Part shown: positions 43,742 to 53,500 of the stretch, piece after piece | How positions within the stretch are numbered: the stretch's first letter is position 1 | Layout of the letters: each line of letters begins with the position of its first letter | DNA from: Leptolyngbya sp. SIO1E4 | GTDB taxonomy: Bacteria > Cyanobacteriota > Cyanobacteriia > Phormidesmidales > Phormidesmidaceae | Reading direction: 5' to 3' | Length of the DNA: 64,000 nucleotides | Assembly (NCBI GenBank): GCA_010672825.2 | Contig: JAAHFU020000004.1 | Coordinates: forward strand, 620,001 to 684,000 | Translations under genes and position numbers: made by a program | Notes under the pieces: generated by a model | Database searches by the model: none | Seen by the model: only the letters and a program-made list of their open reading frames with translations | What the model was told of the DNA's origin: nothing

Positions 43742-45457
43742 ATGGCTTTGGATTATTTTGCTCCTGGGGTATACGTCGAAGAGGTCGATCGAGGGAGTCG
43801 CCCCATTGAGGGGGTCAGCATGAGTGTGGCTGGCTTTGTCGGGTTTACCGAAGATCTGCGGGGCGATGCAGAACTCTTCAAACCCATGCTGATCACTAAC
43901 TGGGGGCAGTATCTAGAGTCTTTTGCCAAACCGGGTTCTCCTCATCCTGGCTTTACTGACTTTGATGCCTATCTCCCCTTTGCGGTGCAAGGCTGGTTTG
44001 ACAACGGGGGCGGGCGCTGCTGGGTGGTCAGCATTGGGACGCGACCGCCGGGGGCACCGGCGCCGGCGCCAGAAGAAACGGCTACTAAAGTGATTACCTC
44101 CGGAGGTAAGCCCTCCCTTAGCTTCAACCTGAAACCCCCAGAAGGGGACGATGCGGCGCTGCCCCCCGCAAGTGACAGTCGGATTACCGTTGTGGTGACC
44201 GATGGGGAACCCAAGCCCTTGCCCGACGATGCCCCCGATGATGCCGATCCCCCTTTCAACACGGGGGAATATTTCACCCTCATTGTTAATCGAGGGATTG
44301 AGGAACTTGAGCGCTATGAACATCTGACGATGGACTCAGAGCCAGAGACCGCTGTCGCCGACTATGTCTTAACCGCAGTAGAAGCGTCTGAATATCTCGA
44401 CATTGCCAACCTTTCTCAACGGGGGCAGCCCCTCTCTCGCCGTCCGCAAAACGGGGTCTATGAAGTTGCCCCCCCGCCTTACATTGGTCAGGCCGATCGC
44501 ATTGCTCGCGATATTCAAGGGGTGCGGGACGATCGCGCGGGCATTGAAGGGCTCTTTGAAATTGACGAAGTTGCCATGGTGGCTTGCCCCGATTTAATTC
44601 GGGCCTATCAGGCCGGATGGCTAGACCTCGATCAGGTGCATGCCCTGATGGAAAGAATGCTCACCCTGTGTGAAAACGCCTTCCCTGGCCCCGCTTACCG
44701 CATGGCCGTGATTGATCCCCCGCCGGTCAAAGTCGGCAAAAATGACAACCGCGCCGTGCTCCCTGAGCAGCAAAAGCCCCAGGATGTGGCGAAGTGGCTG
44801 AGCGAGTTTAACCGCCGCTCGATGTTTGGTTCGCTCTATTATCCCTGGATTAAGGTGGCCAATCCTCGCACGGGCGGACGTCCCATTATGGTGCCGCCCT
44901 CCGGTCATATGATGGGCATCTGGTGTCGCACCGACGAATCCCGAGGGGTTTTCAAGGCTCCCGCCAATGAAACCCCCAGAGGGGTGATTGGGTTGGCCTA
45001 TGAAACCAATATGCGCGAGCAAGAACTCCTCAACCCGTTGGGCATCAACTGTATTCGCAACTTCGCCAATTACAATCGAGGCTACAAGGTGTGGGGCGCG
45101 CGCACCCTGGTGGAGCCCGACAATGTGCAGTGGCGCTACATCAGCGTCCGACGGCTGATTAGCTACATCGAAAAATCGATTGAGATTGGCACTCAATGGG
45201 TGGTGTTTGAGCCCAATGATCAGGATCTGTGGGCCCGCGTGAACCGTACCGTAACCGGCTTTTTGACCCGGCTATGGCGCGATGGTGCGCTGTTTGGGGC
45301 CTCGCCCGCTGACGCCTTTTACGTCAAATGTGATGGGGAAATTAATACCCATGAAACCATGATGCTAGGCCGCCTCTATGTGGAAATTGGAGTCTGCCCA
45401 GTGCGACCGGCTGAATTCGTCATCTTCCGCATTAGCCAGTGGGCCCCGAACCAATAA
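43742..45457 (+). CDS. eCIS contractile sheath protein
   Basis: 571 residues of the phage tail sheath family. It starts MALDYFAPGVYVEEVDRGSR with the family phrase GVYVEE, followed by PIEGVSMSVAGFVGFT. The C-terminal conserved half includes IKVANPRTGGRPIMVPPSGH and NRTVTGFLTRLWRDGALFGA. Sheath subunits contract to drive the inner tube. There is a single sheath gene, while Afp-type loci have two or three. A Pro/Ala-rich insertion at about 100-150 may form an outer domain. The start has GAGGAGGA upstream. First gene of the plus arm. Confidence 0.95.
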   Translation: MALDYFAPGVYVEEVDRGSRPIEGVSMSVAGFVGFTEDLRGDAELFKPMLITNWGQYLESFAKPGSPHPGFTDFDAYLPFAVQGWFDNGGGRCWVVSIGTRPPGAPAPAPEETATKVITSGGKPSLSFNLKPPEGDDAALPPASDSRITVVVTDGEPKPLPDDAPDDADPPFNTGEYFTLIVNRGIEELERYEHLTMDSEPETAVADYVLTAVEASEYLDIANLSQRGQPLSRRPQNGVYEVAPPPYIGQADRIARDIQGVRDDRAGIEGLFEIDEVAMVACPDLIRAYQAGWLDLDQVHALMERMLTLCENAFPGPAYRMAVIDPPPVKVGKNDNRAVLPEQQKPQDVAKWLSEFNRRSMFGSLYYPWIKVANPRTGGRPIMVPPSGHMMGIWCRTDESRGVFKAPANETPRGVIGLAYETNMREQELLNPLGINCIRNFANYNRGYKVWGARTLVEPDNVQWRYISVRRLISYIEKSIEIGTQWVVFEPNDQDLWARVNRTVTGFLTRLWRDGALFGASPADAFYVKCDGEINTHETMMLGRLYVEIGVCPVRPAEFVIFRISQWAPNQ

Positions 45458-45514
45458 AGACCGCCCAGTGCTTAGGATTGCCAATGTAATGTTTTTCAGC
45501 TTGAGGGTTGGAAG

Positions 45515-46000
45515 ATGCCTGAACTCAAACCAGTAACCACCAGTCGGTTCTATGTTGAACTGGATGGGATGACAGATAAGCTCTTGAAAAGTGTGCAGGA
45601 GGTCACCTTTCAAGGGCAAGTCAAGGGTAATGATAAACCGCTGATGTCGACGAAAAGTGGCAAAACGCTGCGTCAAAGTACCTCGACCGGGTTTGAAGAA
45701 AATCCCAACGTGACGCTTGAGGTTTACCTCATGAAGGATGACAAGGATTTTTACACGTGGATGCAAGATACAATGCCCACGAGCTATAGCGGTGCGGGCT
45801 CGGGCGGCGGGAAATGGTCCGATCAGCGTAAAAACGGAGCCATTGTTGCCTACGACCCTGGTGATAAGGAAATCATGCGCTGGGAACTCAAAAATGCCTG
45901 GGTGAAAAGTTACAAGGTTTCTGATTTTGCGGCCGATGGCACCGACTTGGCCTATGAAACTTACGAACTTGTTTGTGAAGATATCAAGCGCGTGAAATAA
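45515..46000 (+). CDS. eCIS inner tube protein 1 (gp19-like)
   Basis: 161 residues of the T4 gp19/Afp1 tube family. It starts MPELKPVTTSRFYVELDGMT, with KGNDKPLMSTKSGKTLRQST and the closing WELKNAWVKSYK and ETYELVCEDIK. It forms hexameric rings inside the sheath. It lies 57 bp after the sheath gene, with two more tube-type genes directly downstream. Confidence 0.9.
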   Translation: MPELKPVTTSRFYVELDGMTDKLLKSVQEVTFQGQVKGNDKPLMSTKSGKTLRQSTSTGFEENPNVTLEVYLMKDDKDFYTWMQDTMPTSYSGAGSGGGKWSDQRKNGAIVAYDPGDKEIMRWELKNAWVKSYKVSDFAADGTDLAYETYELVCEDIKRVK

Positions 46001-46047
46001 CCGCTTGATTTTGCGGCCAAACTTCAGTTGATATTGAGAGACCGTAA

Positions 46048-46527
46048 ATGGCAGAGAATGAGGTTCTAGCAAATTCCCGGTTTTACTTTGAACTCGACGG
46101 CATGACGGAACTGGTCGTCAAAAAGGTGAGTGGCATTCAAGTCACTCTGGAAGCCGCAGGTGACATGAAGTCGTTTGGCGTGACGAAAGGTGGCAAGAGC
46201 CAAATGCAAGCAACCGTGAGTGGCGTCACCAGTGGCACCCTCTCCGTTGAATTTGTCGCCACGATTGAAGATAAATCGCTCCATGATTGGTATCGCGCCT
46301 CTCACTCAGCGGGTGGCCCGATGAGTGGGGGTTTTTCCGAGAATAAAGGAGAACGTAAAAATGCCTCGTTAACGGTCTATACCCAGGGCGGCGATGATGC
46401 GGCTAAATGGCAATTTACGGGGGTGATGCCCAAGTCCTACAAGACTTCAAAAATGGAACCGGGCAGCACTGAGCTGTTTGTTGAAACCGTGGAAATCGTT
46501 TATGAAACCTGCCATCGCACGTTGTAA
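46048..46527 (+). CDS. eCIS inner tube protein 2 (gp19-like)
   Basis: 159 residues, similar layout to the previous protein (NSRFYFELDGMTELVVKKVS, WQFTGVMPKSYK, ETVEIVYETCHR). Probably a major or minor tube subunit. It lies 47 bp after tube 1. Confidence 0.9.
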   Translation: MAENEVLANSRFYFELDGMTELVVKKVSGIQVTLEAAGDMKSFGVTKGGKSQMQATVSGVTSGTLSVEFVATIEDKSLHDWYRASHSAGGPMSGGFSENKGERKNASLTVYTQGGDDAAKWQFTGVMPKSYKTSKMEPGSTELFVETVEIVYETCHRTL

Positions 46528-46573
46528 GAAAGCCGCTGGGAAACGGCGATCGCAGCCGTCGGGAGGATAAGGC

Positions 46574-47077
46574 ATGACGAATTTTGAGGTTTTAACCAGT
46601 TCACGATTCTACTTAGAGTTGAAACTTCAGGGTTCCAACGACTTAATTGATGGTTACTTTATGGAATGCCGGGGGTTTAAACGCACACAGCAGGCGATCG
46701 AAATTGCTGAAGTCACCGCTCAAAGATGGGGCAGTAAACCCGCTGAGAGGGGGCGCGTGATCCGCACTAAGCTGCCCAGCAATGCCAAAAGTGAAGACCT
46801 GACGCTGCGCTATGGAATGACGATATCACCCACCATGTGGAAATGGTTTCAAGCCGTTGAGCAGGGCCATTGGGCCAAGCAGTTTAGAAATGGCGATTTG
46901 ACAATTTATAACCAAGGCGGCGATATTCATGCGCGCTTTCGATTTCTCGGAGCTTGGCCGATAAGTTACAAAATTGCGGATACCAAAGCCGGCGAAAATG
47001 ATTTTCAGATTGAAGAGTTGGACTTAGCCATTGATGAATTTTTGCGCGTTCAACCTGACGGCAACGAGTATTCTTGA
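46574..47077 (+). CDS. eCIS tube-type protein 3 (gp19-like)
   Basis: 167 residues. It starts MTNFEVLTSSRFYLELKLQG, and has RWGSKPAERGRVIRTKLPSN, WKWFQAVEQGHW and a closing ARFRFLGAWPISYK. It is more diverged and charged than tubes 1 and 2, so it may be the tube-initiator ring at the baseplate (Afp5-like). GGGAGGATAAGG precedes the ATG. Confidence 0.88.
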   Translation: MTNFEVLTSSRFYLELKLQGSNDLIDGYFMECRGFKRTQQAIEIAEVTAQRWGSKPAERGRVIRTKLPSNAKSEDLTLRYGMTISPTMWKWFQAVEQGHWAKQFRNGDLTIYNQGGDIHARFRFLGAWPISYKIADTKAGENDFQIEELDLAIDEFLRVQPDGNEYS

Positions 47078-47128
47078 CGAGACCAATGGGTTGGGCGAAG
47101 ACTGATCGCTTCTTGAGGGGGCAAGCAG

Positions 47129-47476
47129 ATGATTCAAACGGAATTTGAATTTACGTTGCCTAAGGGCTATTTAGATGGAGACGGCAATCTTCATCGTAAA
47201 GGGGTGATGCGACTATCCACTGCGATGGATGAAATTGTACCGTTACGCGATCCTCGGGTTAAATCTAACCCTGCTTATGCAACCGTCATTATTCTGTCGC
47301 GGGTGATTACTCAACTGGGGGCGTTAGAGGAGGTGACACCGAGAGTTGTAGAAGGCTTTTTTGCCTGCGATTTGGATTATTTGCAAACGTTCTACCGCCA
47401 GATTAACGAGTTGGATGGAGCCCTGGAAAATCCTTCGAATCCAACAGAGCAATCGTCTATGACTAGCCCTCCTTAA
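47129..47476 (+). CDS. Tail-assembly-like eCIS protein 1
   Basis: 115 residues (MIQTEFEFTLPKGYLDGDGN start, RVITQLGALEEVTPRVVEGF in the middle). This compact protein type recurs after tube genes in cyanobacterial and actinobacterial eCIS loci and is often labelled phage tail assembly protein. Its job is not established. The strong start GAGGGGGCAAGCAG lies before ATG. Confidence 0.75.
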   Translation: MIQTEFEFTLPKGYLDGDGNLHRKGVMRLSTAMDEIVPLRDPRVKSNPAYATVIILSRVITQLGALEEVTPRVVEGFFACDLDYLQTFYRQINELDGALENPSNPTEQSSMTSPP

Positions 47477-47514
47477 GACTTAAACCGGGTTCTTTTTATC
47501 GGTATACATTTGCA

Positions 47515-47919
47515 ATGTCTGATGCAATGTCTGAAGTTGATCCGTTAATCACACACTTTGATTTTTCTCTGCCACGAGGGCTGATGGATGCCTCGGGCAT
47601 CGTTCATCGTCAGGGGAAAATGCGCCTTGCCACCGCTAAAGATGAGTTGATTGTCGATAAGGATCCCCGTGGCCAAGGGTCTCCGACGTATCGAACGCTG
47701 CTCATGTTTTCCCAGGTGATTACTCAGCTTGGAACCCTCACCCAGATAATTCCTGAACAGCTTGAGGGGTTATTTACGAAAGATTTGGCGTATCTTAGAG
47801 AGTTTTACAATCGAATTAATCAGCAAGAGAGCGCGATGATTTCGACTCAATGCCCCTTGTGTCGTCATGGATTCAACGTGGAGCTGATATTGTCGGGGGA
47901 ATCATCAGCTACCCCTTAG
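47515..47919 (+). CDS. Tail-assembly-like eCIS protein 2 with Cys motif
   Basis: 134 residues, paralogous to the previous gene (HFDFSLPRGLMDASGIVHRQ, SQVITQLGTLTQIIPEQLEG). It has an added C-terminus holding CPLCRHGF, a half zinc-knuckle, which could dimerise around a metal. It overlaps the next small gene by 70 bp in another frame. Confidence 0.75.
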   Translation: MSDAMSEVDPLITHFDFSLPRGLMDASGIVHRQGKMRLATAKDELIVDKDPRGQGSPTYRTLLMFSQVITQLGTLTQIIPEQLEGLFTKDLAYLREFYNRINQQESAMISTQCPLCRHGFNVELILSGESSATP

Positions 47920-48044
47920 AACAGCTCCATGAGGAGGTAGCGTGCATTGCCCTTAATTTTCACTGGTCGCTAGCAGATATTTTGAAGTTGGAGCATCGGG
48001 ATCGAAGACGGTGGGTTCGCGAAATTCAGAAAGCTAATCAGTAG
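47850..48044 (+). CDS. DUF6760-like small eCIS protein
   Basis: 64 residues. The conserved part is YPLEQLHEEVACIALNFHWS-LADILKLEHRDRRRWVREI, matching the small DUF6760-type proteins of eCIS loci that usually begin just before YPLE. The true start may be internal (near ISYPLEQ), because the first 20 residues overlap the previous gene. No good ATG exists there, so the ATG at 47850 or a rare ATT must be used. Confidence 0.75.
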   Translation: MPLVSSWIQRGADIVGGIISYPLEQLHEEVACIALNFHWSLADILKLEHRDRRRWVREIQKANQ

Positions 48045-48053
48045 GAAATTTGA

Positions 48054-49739
48054 ATGTCAACTGGTGACAACCCCTCGAGGACTCAACCTAAACATCAGGG
48101 AGGAATCAAGCGCCTCTTACAAACGGTTGTGTTGACGAGTTTAGGGGTCACGATTGGGCTAACCGGGTTTCGGTTGCTGGGCTTTTTTGAGAATCTAGAA
48201 ATTGCCACTTACGACATGTTCATCCGTCGTCAACCGATCGCCCCTTTAGACGATCGCCTCTTAGTGGTTGGCATTAGCGAAGCCGATATTCAAGGTCGGC
48301 AAGAATACCCCATCAAAGAAGGTACCGTGGTTGAGTTAATCACGGCTTTAGAGCGCTACGAACCCCGAGCCATTGCCCTCGACTTTGCGCTGGATTTTCC
48401 CCAAGGCAGCGATGCTGACCGGGCTCAGCTGACGCAACTGTTGGCGAGTCGCGATCGCATCGTGTCCGCCTGCCTCATGAGTTCTGAACAGTCTCCGGGG
48501 GTGCCCCCCGCACCGGGGATTCTGGATGAGCTGGTTGGGTTTGCGGGGTTTCCCCAAGACAGTGATGGCATTACCCGCCGCAGCCTCTTAGTTTCTACTC
48601 CTACAGCCGTGTTGGTGGATGAAGTGCAGCGATCGCACCTGTGCAACCAACCGGGAGAAGAGCTGCTGTCTTTGAGCCTTTTGCTAGCCGACATCTATTT
48701 GGCGGATGAGGATATTTGGACGGAACAAACGGAAACTGGGGAGCTGGCCTGGGGAAGCACCGTTGTCCCCCGGTTGTTTGAACGCTCCGGCGGGTATGTC
48801 AGCAGCGGAGCGACTGATTATCAAGTCATGCTGAACTACCGGGCCCCCCGAGATGCTGTGCGGCAGGTGAGCCTCACAGATGTTTTGCAAGATCAGGTGG
48901 ATGCCGACTGGATTCGCGATCGCATTGTATTAGTGGGCTATACCTCACCGGTGGTGGGAGACATCTTAACCACCCCCTATACCGAAACGACCCCTGGCTT
49001 TCGTGGCATGTTTGGGGTGATGGTGCATGCCCAGGCCACCAGCCAGCTCCTGAGCGCGGTGTTAGATGGCCGACCGCTGATTCGCAGCTGGCCCGAGCTG
49101 GGGGAAATTGGACTGATGTTTGGGGGCAGTTTACTGGGCGGGTTAGTGGTTTTTTATGGCCGCCGCTTCAGCCTTTGTGTAGGCGGGAGCGTCGTCATTG
49201 TGGCACTGCTCTGGGGGATCTCGTATTTTGCCTTTGTTCAGGGGGTGTGGCTGCCTGCCGTCCCCATGACGGCGGCGGTATTGGTCACAGCCGTGGCAGC
49301 GGCCATGGTCGGTCAGGCTCGCAATAGTGTGTATGTTCAGGCGATTGTTGACCAGCTCAAAGCTGAGATGACGGGGCAAACGGCCATGCAACCGTTTGAC
49401 CGCCGCGATCGCTTAGATGATCTGGTCCGGCGTGCCCAAGCCATTCGTCAGCAACGCGCAATTGAGGAGGTGTTAGACCGCAAAGAGGTGGTTCGCGCTG
49501 AAGTAGACCCCCTACAGATGAAGTTTCATTCCCCGGAGGTACAAACTTTTTATGAGCAAATTAAAACTCAGCTACAGCAAAAATTTAATGAAGAAAAAGC
49601 CACGCTAGAAAGCCAAGCAAAACGACAAAAGACGTCGAGCAAATCAGCCAAATTACAGTCTCTGCTGAGAAAATCTCAAAATGCTCGCAAGGCTCAATCT
49701 ATTTCGCCGGTTTCTAACTCTGGTTCGGCCCATGACTAA
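48054..49739 (+). CDS. CHASE2-domain membrane protein inside the eCIS operon
   Basis: 561 residues. An N-terminal membrane helix (about 25-45, VVLTSLGVTIGLTGFRLLGF) is followed by a CHASE2 sensor domain (ENLEIATYDMFIRRQ, LLVVGISEADIQ, RAIALDFALDFPQGSD, RIVLVGYTS). Three C-terminal helices come near 345-415 and then a cytosolic helical tail rich in Lys/Gln/Ser. No kinase, cyclase or output domain follows. The gene starts 9 bp after the DUF6760-like gene and overlaps the next by 8 bp, so it is truly part of the operon. A role as membrane anchor or signal-responsive dock for the injection system is inferred. Confidence 0.88.
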   Translation: MSTGDNPSRTQPKHQGGIKRLLQTVVLTSLGVTIGLTGFRLLGFFENLEIATYDMFIRRQPIAPLDDRLLVVGISEADIQGRQEYPIKEGTVVELITALERYEPRAIALDFALDFPQGSDADRAQLTQLLASRDRIVSACLMSSEQSPGVPPAPGILDELVGFAGFPQDSDGITRRSLLVSTPTAVLVDEVQRSHLCNQPGEELLSLSLLLADIYLADEDIWTEQTETGELAWGSTVVPRLFERSGGYVSSGATDYQVMLNYRAPRDAVRQVSLTDVLQDQVDADWIRDRIVLVGYTSPVVGDILTTPYTETTPGFRGMFGVMVHAQATSQLLSAVLDGRPLIRSWPELGEIGLMFGGSLLGGLVVFYGRRFSLCVGGSVVIVALLWGISYFAFVQGVWLPAVPMTAAVLVTAVAAAMVGQARNSVYVQAIVDQLKAEMTGQTAMQPFDRRDRLDDLVRRAQAIRQQRAIEEVLDRKEVVRAEVDPLQMKFHSPEVQTFYEQIKTQLQQKFNEEKATLESQAKRQKTSSKSAKLQSLLRKSQNARKAQSISPVSNSGSAHD

Positions 49740-49977
49740 CGCTCCTCAACCCTCCCAGAATGCTCGTCATTCCCGGCACGCTATGGACAGTGTGTGGGGT
49801 TCTTTAACGGACTTTGCTGCCATCGACCTGGAGGCAACAGGCGATTTAGAAAAACTGGCGCAAAGAATATTAGACGACCCGATCGCCTTACAACAGTTAA
49901 GCGATCGGGTGTTTGAGTTATTGCAACAAGACGTTTGGGCTCAGCGAGACCGTAACTGTACCTATGGGAGACGATAA
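49732..49977 (+). CDS. Small eCIS protein (81 aa)
   Basis: 81 residues from MTNAPQPSQNARHSRHAMDS. The ATG overlaps the CHASE2 gene stop, indicating translational coupling. The second half (LAQRILDDPIALQQLSDRVF-ELLQQD) is helical and resembles small baseplate-associated proteins at this position in cyanobacterial eCIS loci. The function is unknown. Confidence 0.7.
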   Translation: MTNAPQPSQNARHSRHAMDSVWGSLTDFAAIDLEATGDLEKLAQRILDDPIALQQLSDRVFELLQQDVWAQRDRNCTYGRR

Positions 49978-49979
49978 TC

Positions 49980-50525
49980 ATGACTGCTGCTGGTTCTGGC
50001 CCTCCTAGTCAGGCCATGAGGCCCGAAAATTTTGGTCAAAACTACATCATGACCAATCGCTTTTACGTGGAAATGGAAAGCGAGTTAAAAGCCTCTTTCA
50101 CAGAATGTTCAGGTCTAGATGTCACCATCCAAAATGACACCTTTTCTGAAGGCGGCGTCAACGAGCAGCAGCGTGTTTTGCTGAAACAGGTCAAGTTTAC
50201 GGAAATCACCCTTAAGCGCGGGATGACGGACGATCTCACTTTCTGGGAATGGATTAATAAAGTCCTTGAAACAGGCCGAGCCGAACGGCGCAATATTAGC
50301 ATTCTGGTATTTAACCAGGCGGGGGAAACGATGCAAGCTTGGACTCTGCAAGGGGCAGTTCCTGTGGGCTGGAAAACACAGGCGCTGCAGGCCGATGGTA
50401 CGTCAGTCAATATTGAAGAATTGAAATTGGCCTTTGAAGGCTTAAAGGTCACGGCGAAAGGCGGGGGCGGCGTCACCGCTCCGGTATCACGGGATCAGAA
50501 AACGGGTTATTTTGAAGAGTCTTAA
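49980..50525 (+). CDS. eCIS tube-type protein 4 (gp19-like)
   Basis: 181 residues of the gp19 family (NYIMTNRFYVEMESELKASF, TECSGLDVTIQND, FWEWINKVLETGRAERRNIS, VPVGWKTQAL). It follows the 81-aa gene by 2 bp. It is separated from the other tube genes, and its extended C-terminus (VTAPVSRDQKTGYF) fits a specialised ring near the baseplate. Confidence 0.88.
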   Translation: MTAAGSGPPSQAMRPENFGQNYIMTNRFYVEMESELKASFTECSGLDVTIQNDTFSEGGVNEQQRVLLKQVKFTEITLKRGMTDDLTFWEWINKVLETGRAERRNISILVFNQAGETMQAWTLQGAVPVGWKTQALQADGTSVNIEELKLAFEGLKVTAKGGGGVTAPVSRDQKTGYFEES

Positions 50526-50528
50526 ACG

Positions 50529-53500
50529 ATGTCGCCATCAGTGCCTGAATCTGCTGCAGACCGTGAGAGAGCTGATTGGGAAAGTGCTCAGCCCTTAGGG
50601 ATTTATCGACCCCTGAATGCTCATTTTGCGCAGGGGCAATTATCGTCCCACCTGCAGTTTATTCAGCCTTTGGGCACACGTTCCTTATCTGTTTTACAAC
50701 CCCAGTTATTCTCCTCAGATCCAACCTTCGTGCCTGAAGAAATCGGTCAGTCCTTTGAAGACTTTCCCTTTTTTGAACCCCCTGCTGATCCCCCCGCCGC
50801 TTCTTTGGGAGAAGTCAGGCCAAGTGAGCAAACCCCTGCCCCCCAGCTGCAGAAATCTGAGGCGGCGGCAATAACGGCTGCTTCTGAGGCGGTTTCTGCA
50901 CCGCGATCGCCCCTGCCACCGGCAACCAGCGCCCCGTCTCCTGCTGCCCCGTCTCCTGCTGCCCCGTCAAGTATGGAGGCAATAGCTGATGCCATCTCTG
51001 CCGACGCCATCTCTGAAGAGCCAGATGTCTCAGCCTTAGAGGAACCTGCCCCCGCCTCTCCCTCAACCGAATTTTCAACGCCTGCTAGCAGCGCTGCTCA
51101 GGCCCGTCCTGAAACCCTCAATCCAGCAGAGCTGTCCCCTGCCCCCCCCTTCGCTGGGGAAGATGCTCTCAATCTCCCCGCTGATAACGCGCCAGAGGTG
51201 TCTCCTTCAGTCCTGCAGCGAGCCCCCACCGCCCCACCCGCCCCAGAGCGTCCCCTTGAAAACCGTCAGGCCGACCTCCCGACTGCCGCCGCAGCACCGC
51301 CTACACCGTCTGCTCAGCCCCCTGTTTCTGAATCCTCAACGCCTGCGATCGAGACGGCCGTTGAGGCAACGTCGCCCCCAGAGAGCAACGCGAGTCCGCT
51401 GTCTGAAGATGCGATCGCCCCGCCAGCCCCCCCTGATACGCCTCAGGCAAAGACGACGAGAAGTGCCAGTTCCCCTTCTGAAACCGCTGACCTGCCAGTG
51501 ATACAGCGGCAGCCCCAATCGCCCCCCTTATCTGAGATTACCGCTGCTGAGGCCAGCTCGCCTGCAGAGACGCATGACCCTGGGCCACCGGCCCCATCTG
51601 TAGAGGAACCTGGGGCGATCGCTGCGCCAGCCAGCCCCACCGATTCCTTCCCGCAATCCACTGAGCCGCTCACCGGACAATCAGAATCCCCGTTGCCGGA
51701 TGTCGTGGATGCTGGGCGGCCCGACATGGCCCCCGCTTCAGTCGATGAGTCTGAAATGCCACTCGCTGCAACGACCTCCCCTGCTGAACCTGATATCCTG
51801 CAGCGCCAGGGTCAGGCAGAGACCTCCTCACCTGCCGCTGATGATCTCTCGCAAGCGTCTGCGGCCGAATTGACCCAGGCGACAGAAGCACCCACAGCGT
51901 CTCCGACCGACGAGAATCTTCAACCTCAGAGCAGTCCAGAGCAGTTTCCCGCCGCCGCCGATGTCTCTGCAGCGGCAGCGGCTGAGCCTGTACAGATGAC
52001 TGAACTTCCGAGAGAGTCGCCTGCCCCCGAGGTTCTTCAGCCTCAGTGCCTTTCTGACGCACCCCAACCAGCCGCTGCGGCTGACAGTGTGGAAGCTCCT
52101 GCAGCTGAGTTAAGGCAAGCCACCGAAGCCTCTGCAGAGCCTCCTGAAATTGAGATGCTGCAATCCCAAAGCCTTTCCGGGGTGTCTCCATCGACATCAG
52201 ATCCCAGGGCTGAAGGGTCAACCGAATCAAGGCAGGGAGCCGATTCAGCGCCGCCTATCGAGATATCAGAAACGATCCCCCCTTCATCCCCTGATTCAAC
52301 TGAACCGTTCACAGTGGCCCAGGCGTCACCGTTGCCTGATGGCGGCACAGACGACGCAGGTGCTCAGATTCCCCGCAGCCCAGGCAACGATCCAGGCAGC
52401 GACCCGGTTGCCAGGGCAGTCTCTGCTGCCCCTGAAGGGCTTCAACCCCAGCGCCTTTCAGACTCTTCCCCCCCTACGCCTGCTACTGCGGCTACTGATA
52501 TTTCTGCAGTGCCTGCGGCTGAGTTAACCCAGTCAACAGAAGCCTCCATAGCATCTGCAGCAGACCCCTCCTCCCCTGCAGCAGCAGACCCCGCTGCAGA
52601 CCCCTCTCCGGTGCCAGCAGCTGAGTTGAGGCAGGTAACAGAGCCGTCGATGGGGTCTCCCACCGCTGAGATCCTGCAGCCCCAAAGCCTTACAGATACA
52701 TCCACGCCCGTCTCTGATGATGTCTCGGAAGTGCCTGCGGAATCAGCACAGATAACGGCGCTTTCCCCAACGTCTTCTGAGCCTGAGACCCTTCAGGCGA
52801 AAAGTATTCCCGAAGCCCCCCCCGATAGCCATGGACCCGTTTCAAAGCCAACCGCTACTGCCTCTGAAGCGCTTCAGCCCCAGCGCCTTTCAGACCTTTC
52901 CCACCCTACTTCTGCTGACACCTCTGTAACGCCTACGGCTGAGTTAGCCCCGCCGGCATTCCCGGTAGACTCTCCTTCAGAGCCCTCCCCCCCTGCTGCT
53001 GATATTTCTGCAGCCCCTGCAACTGAGTTAAGGCAGATGCCAGAGGCATCGATAGCGCCTCCTACCGCTGAAGTCCTGCAGCCCCAGAACCTTCCAGAAG
53101 TCTCTGCTCCGGTCTCTGATGATGTCTCGGAAGTACCCGCGGAATCAGCACAGACAACGGAGCTTCCCCCAGCGTCTTCTGCGTCTGAGATCCTTCAAAC
53201 CCAGAACATCCCTGCTGCTTCCCCAGATAGCAGCAACCTGGTTGAAAGGGCAACCTCTGCTGCTCCCGAAGCGCTTCAGCCCCAAAGCCTCTCAGACCCT
53301 GCTTCATCTGCTGCTGATGACCTCCCAATAACGCCTACGGCTGAGTTGACTCAATTAACGGAAGTCCCGGTAGAGTCTCCTACCGCTGGGATCCTGCAAC
53401 CCCAGAGCCTTCCAGAAGGCGCTGCTTCGGTCTCTGATAACCCCTCAGCAGCGCCTTTGGTTGAGTCCATGCAGGCAATAGAAGCGCCTGTAGAGGCTTC

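Noticed and set aside
45365-46072. 235-codon minus-strand frame
   Set aside because: Antisense shadow of the first tube gene, which has clear family motifs.
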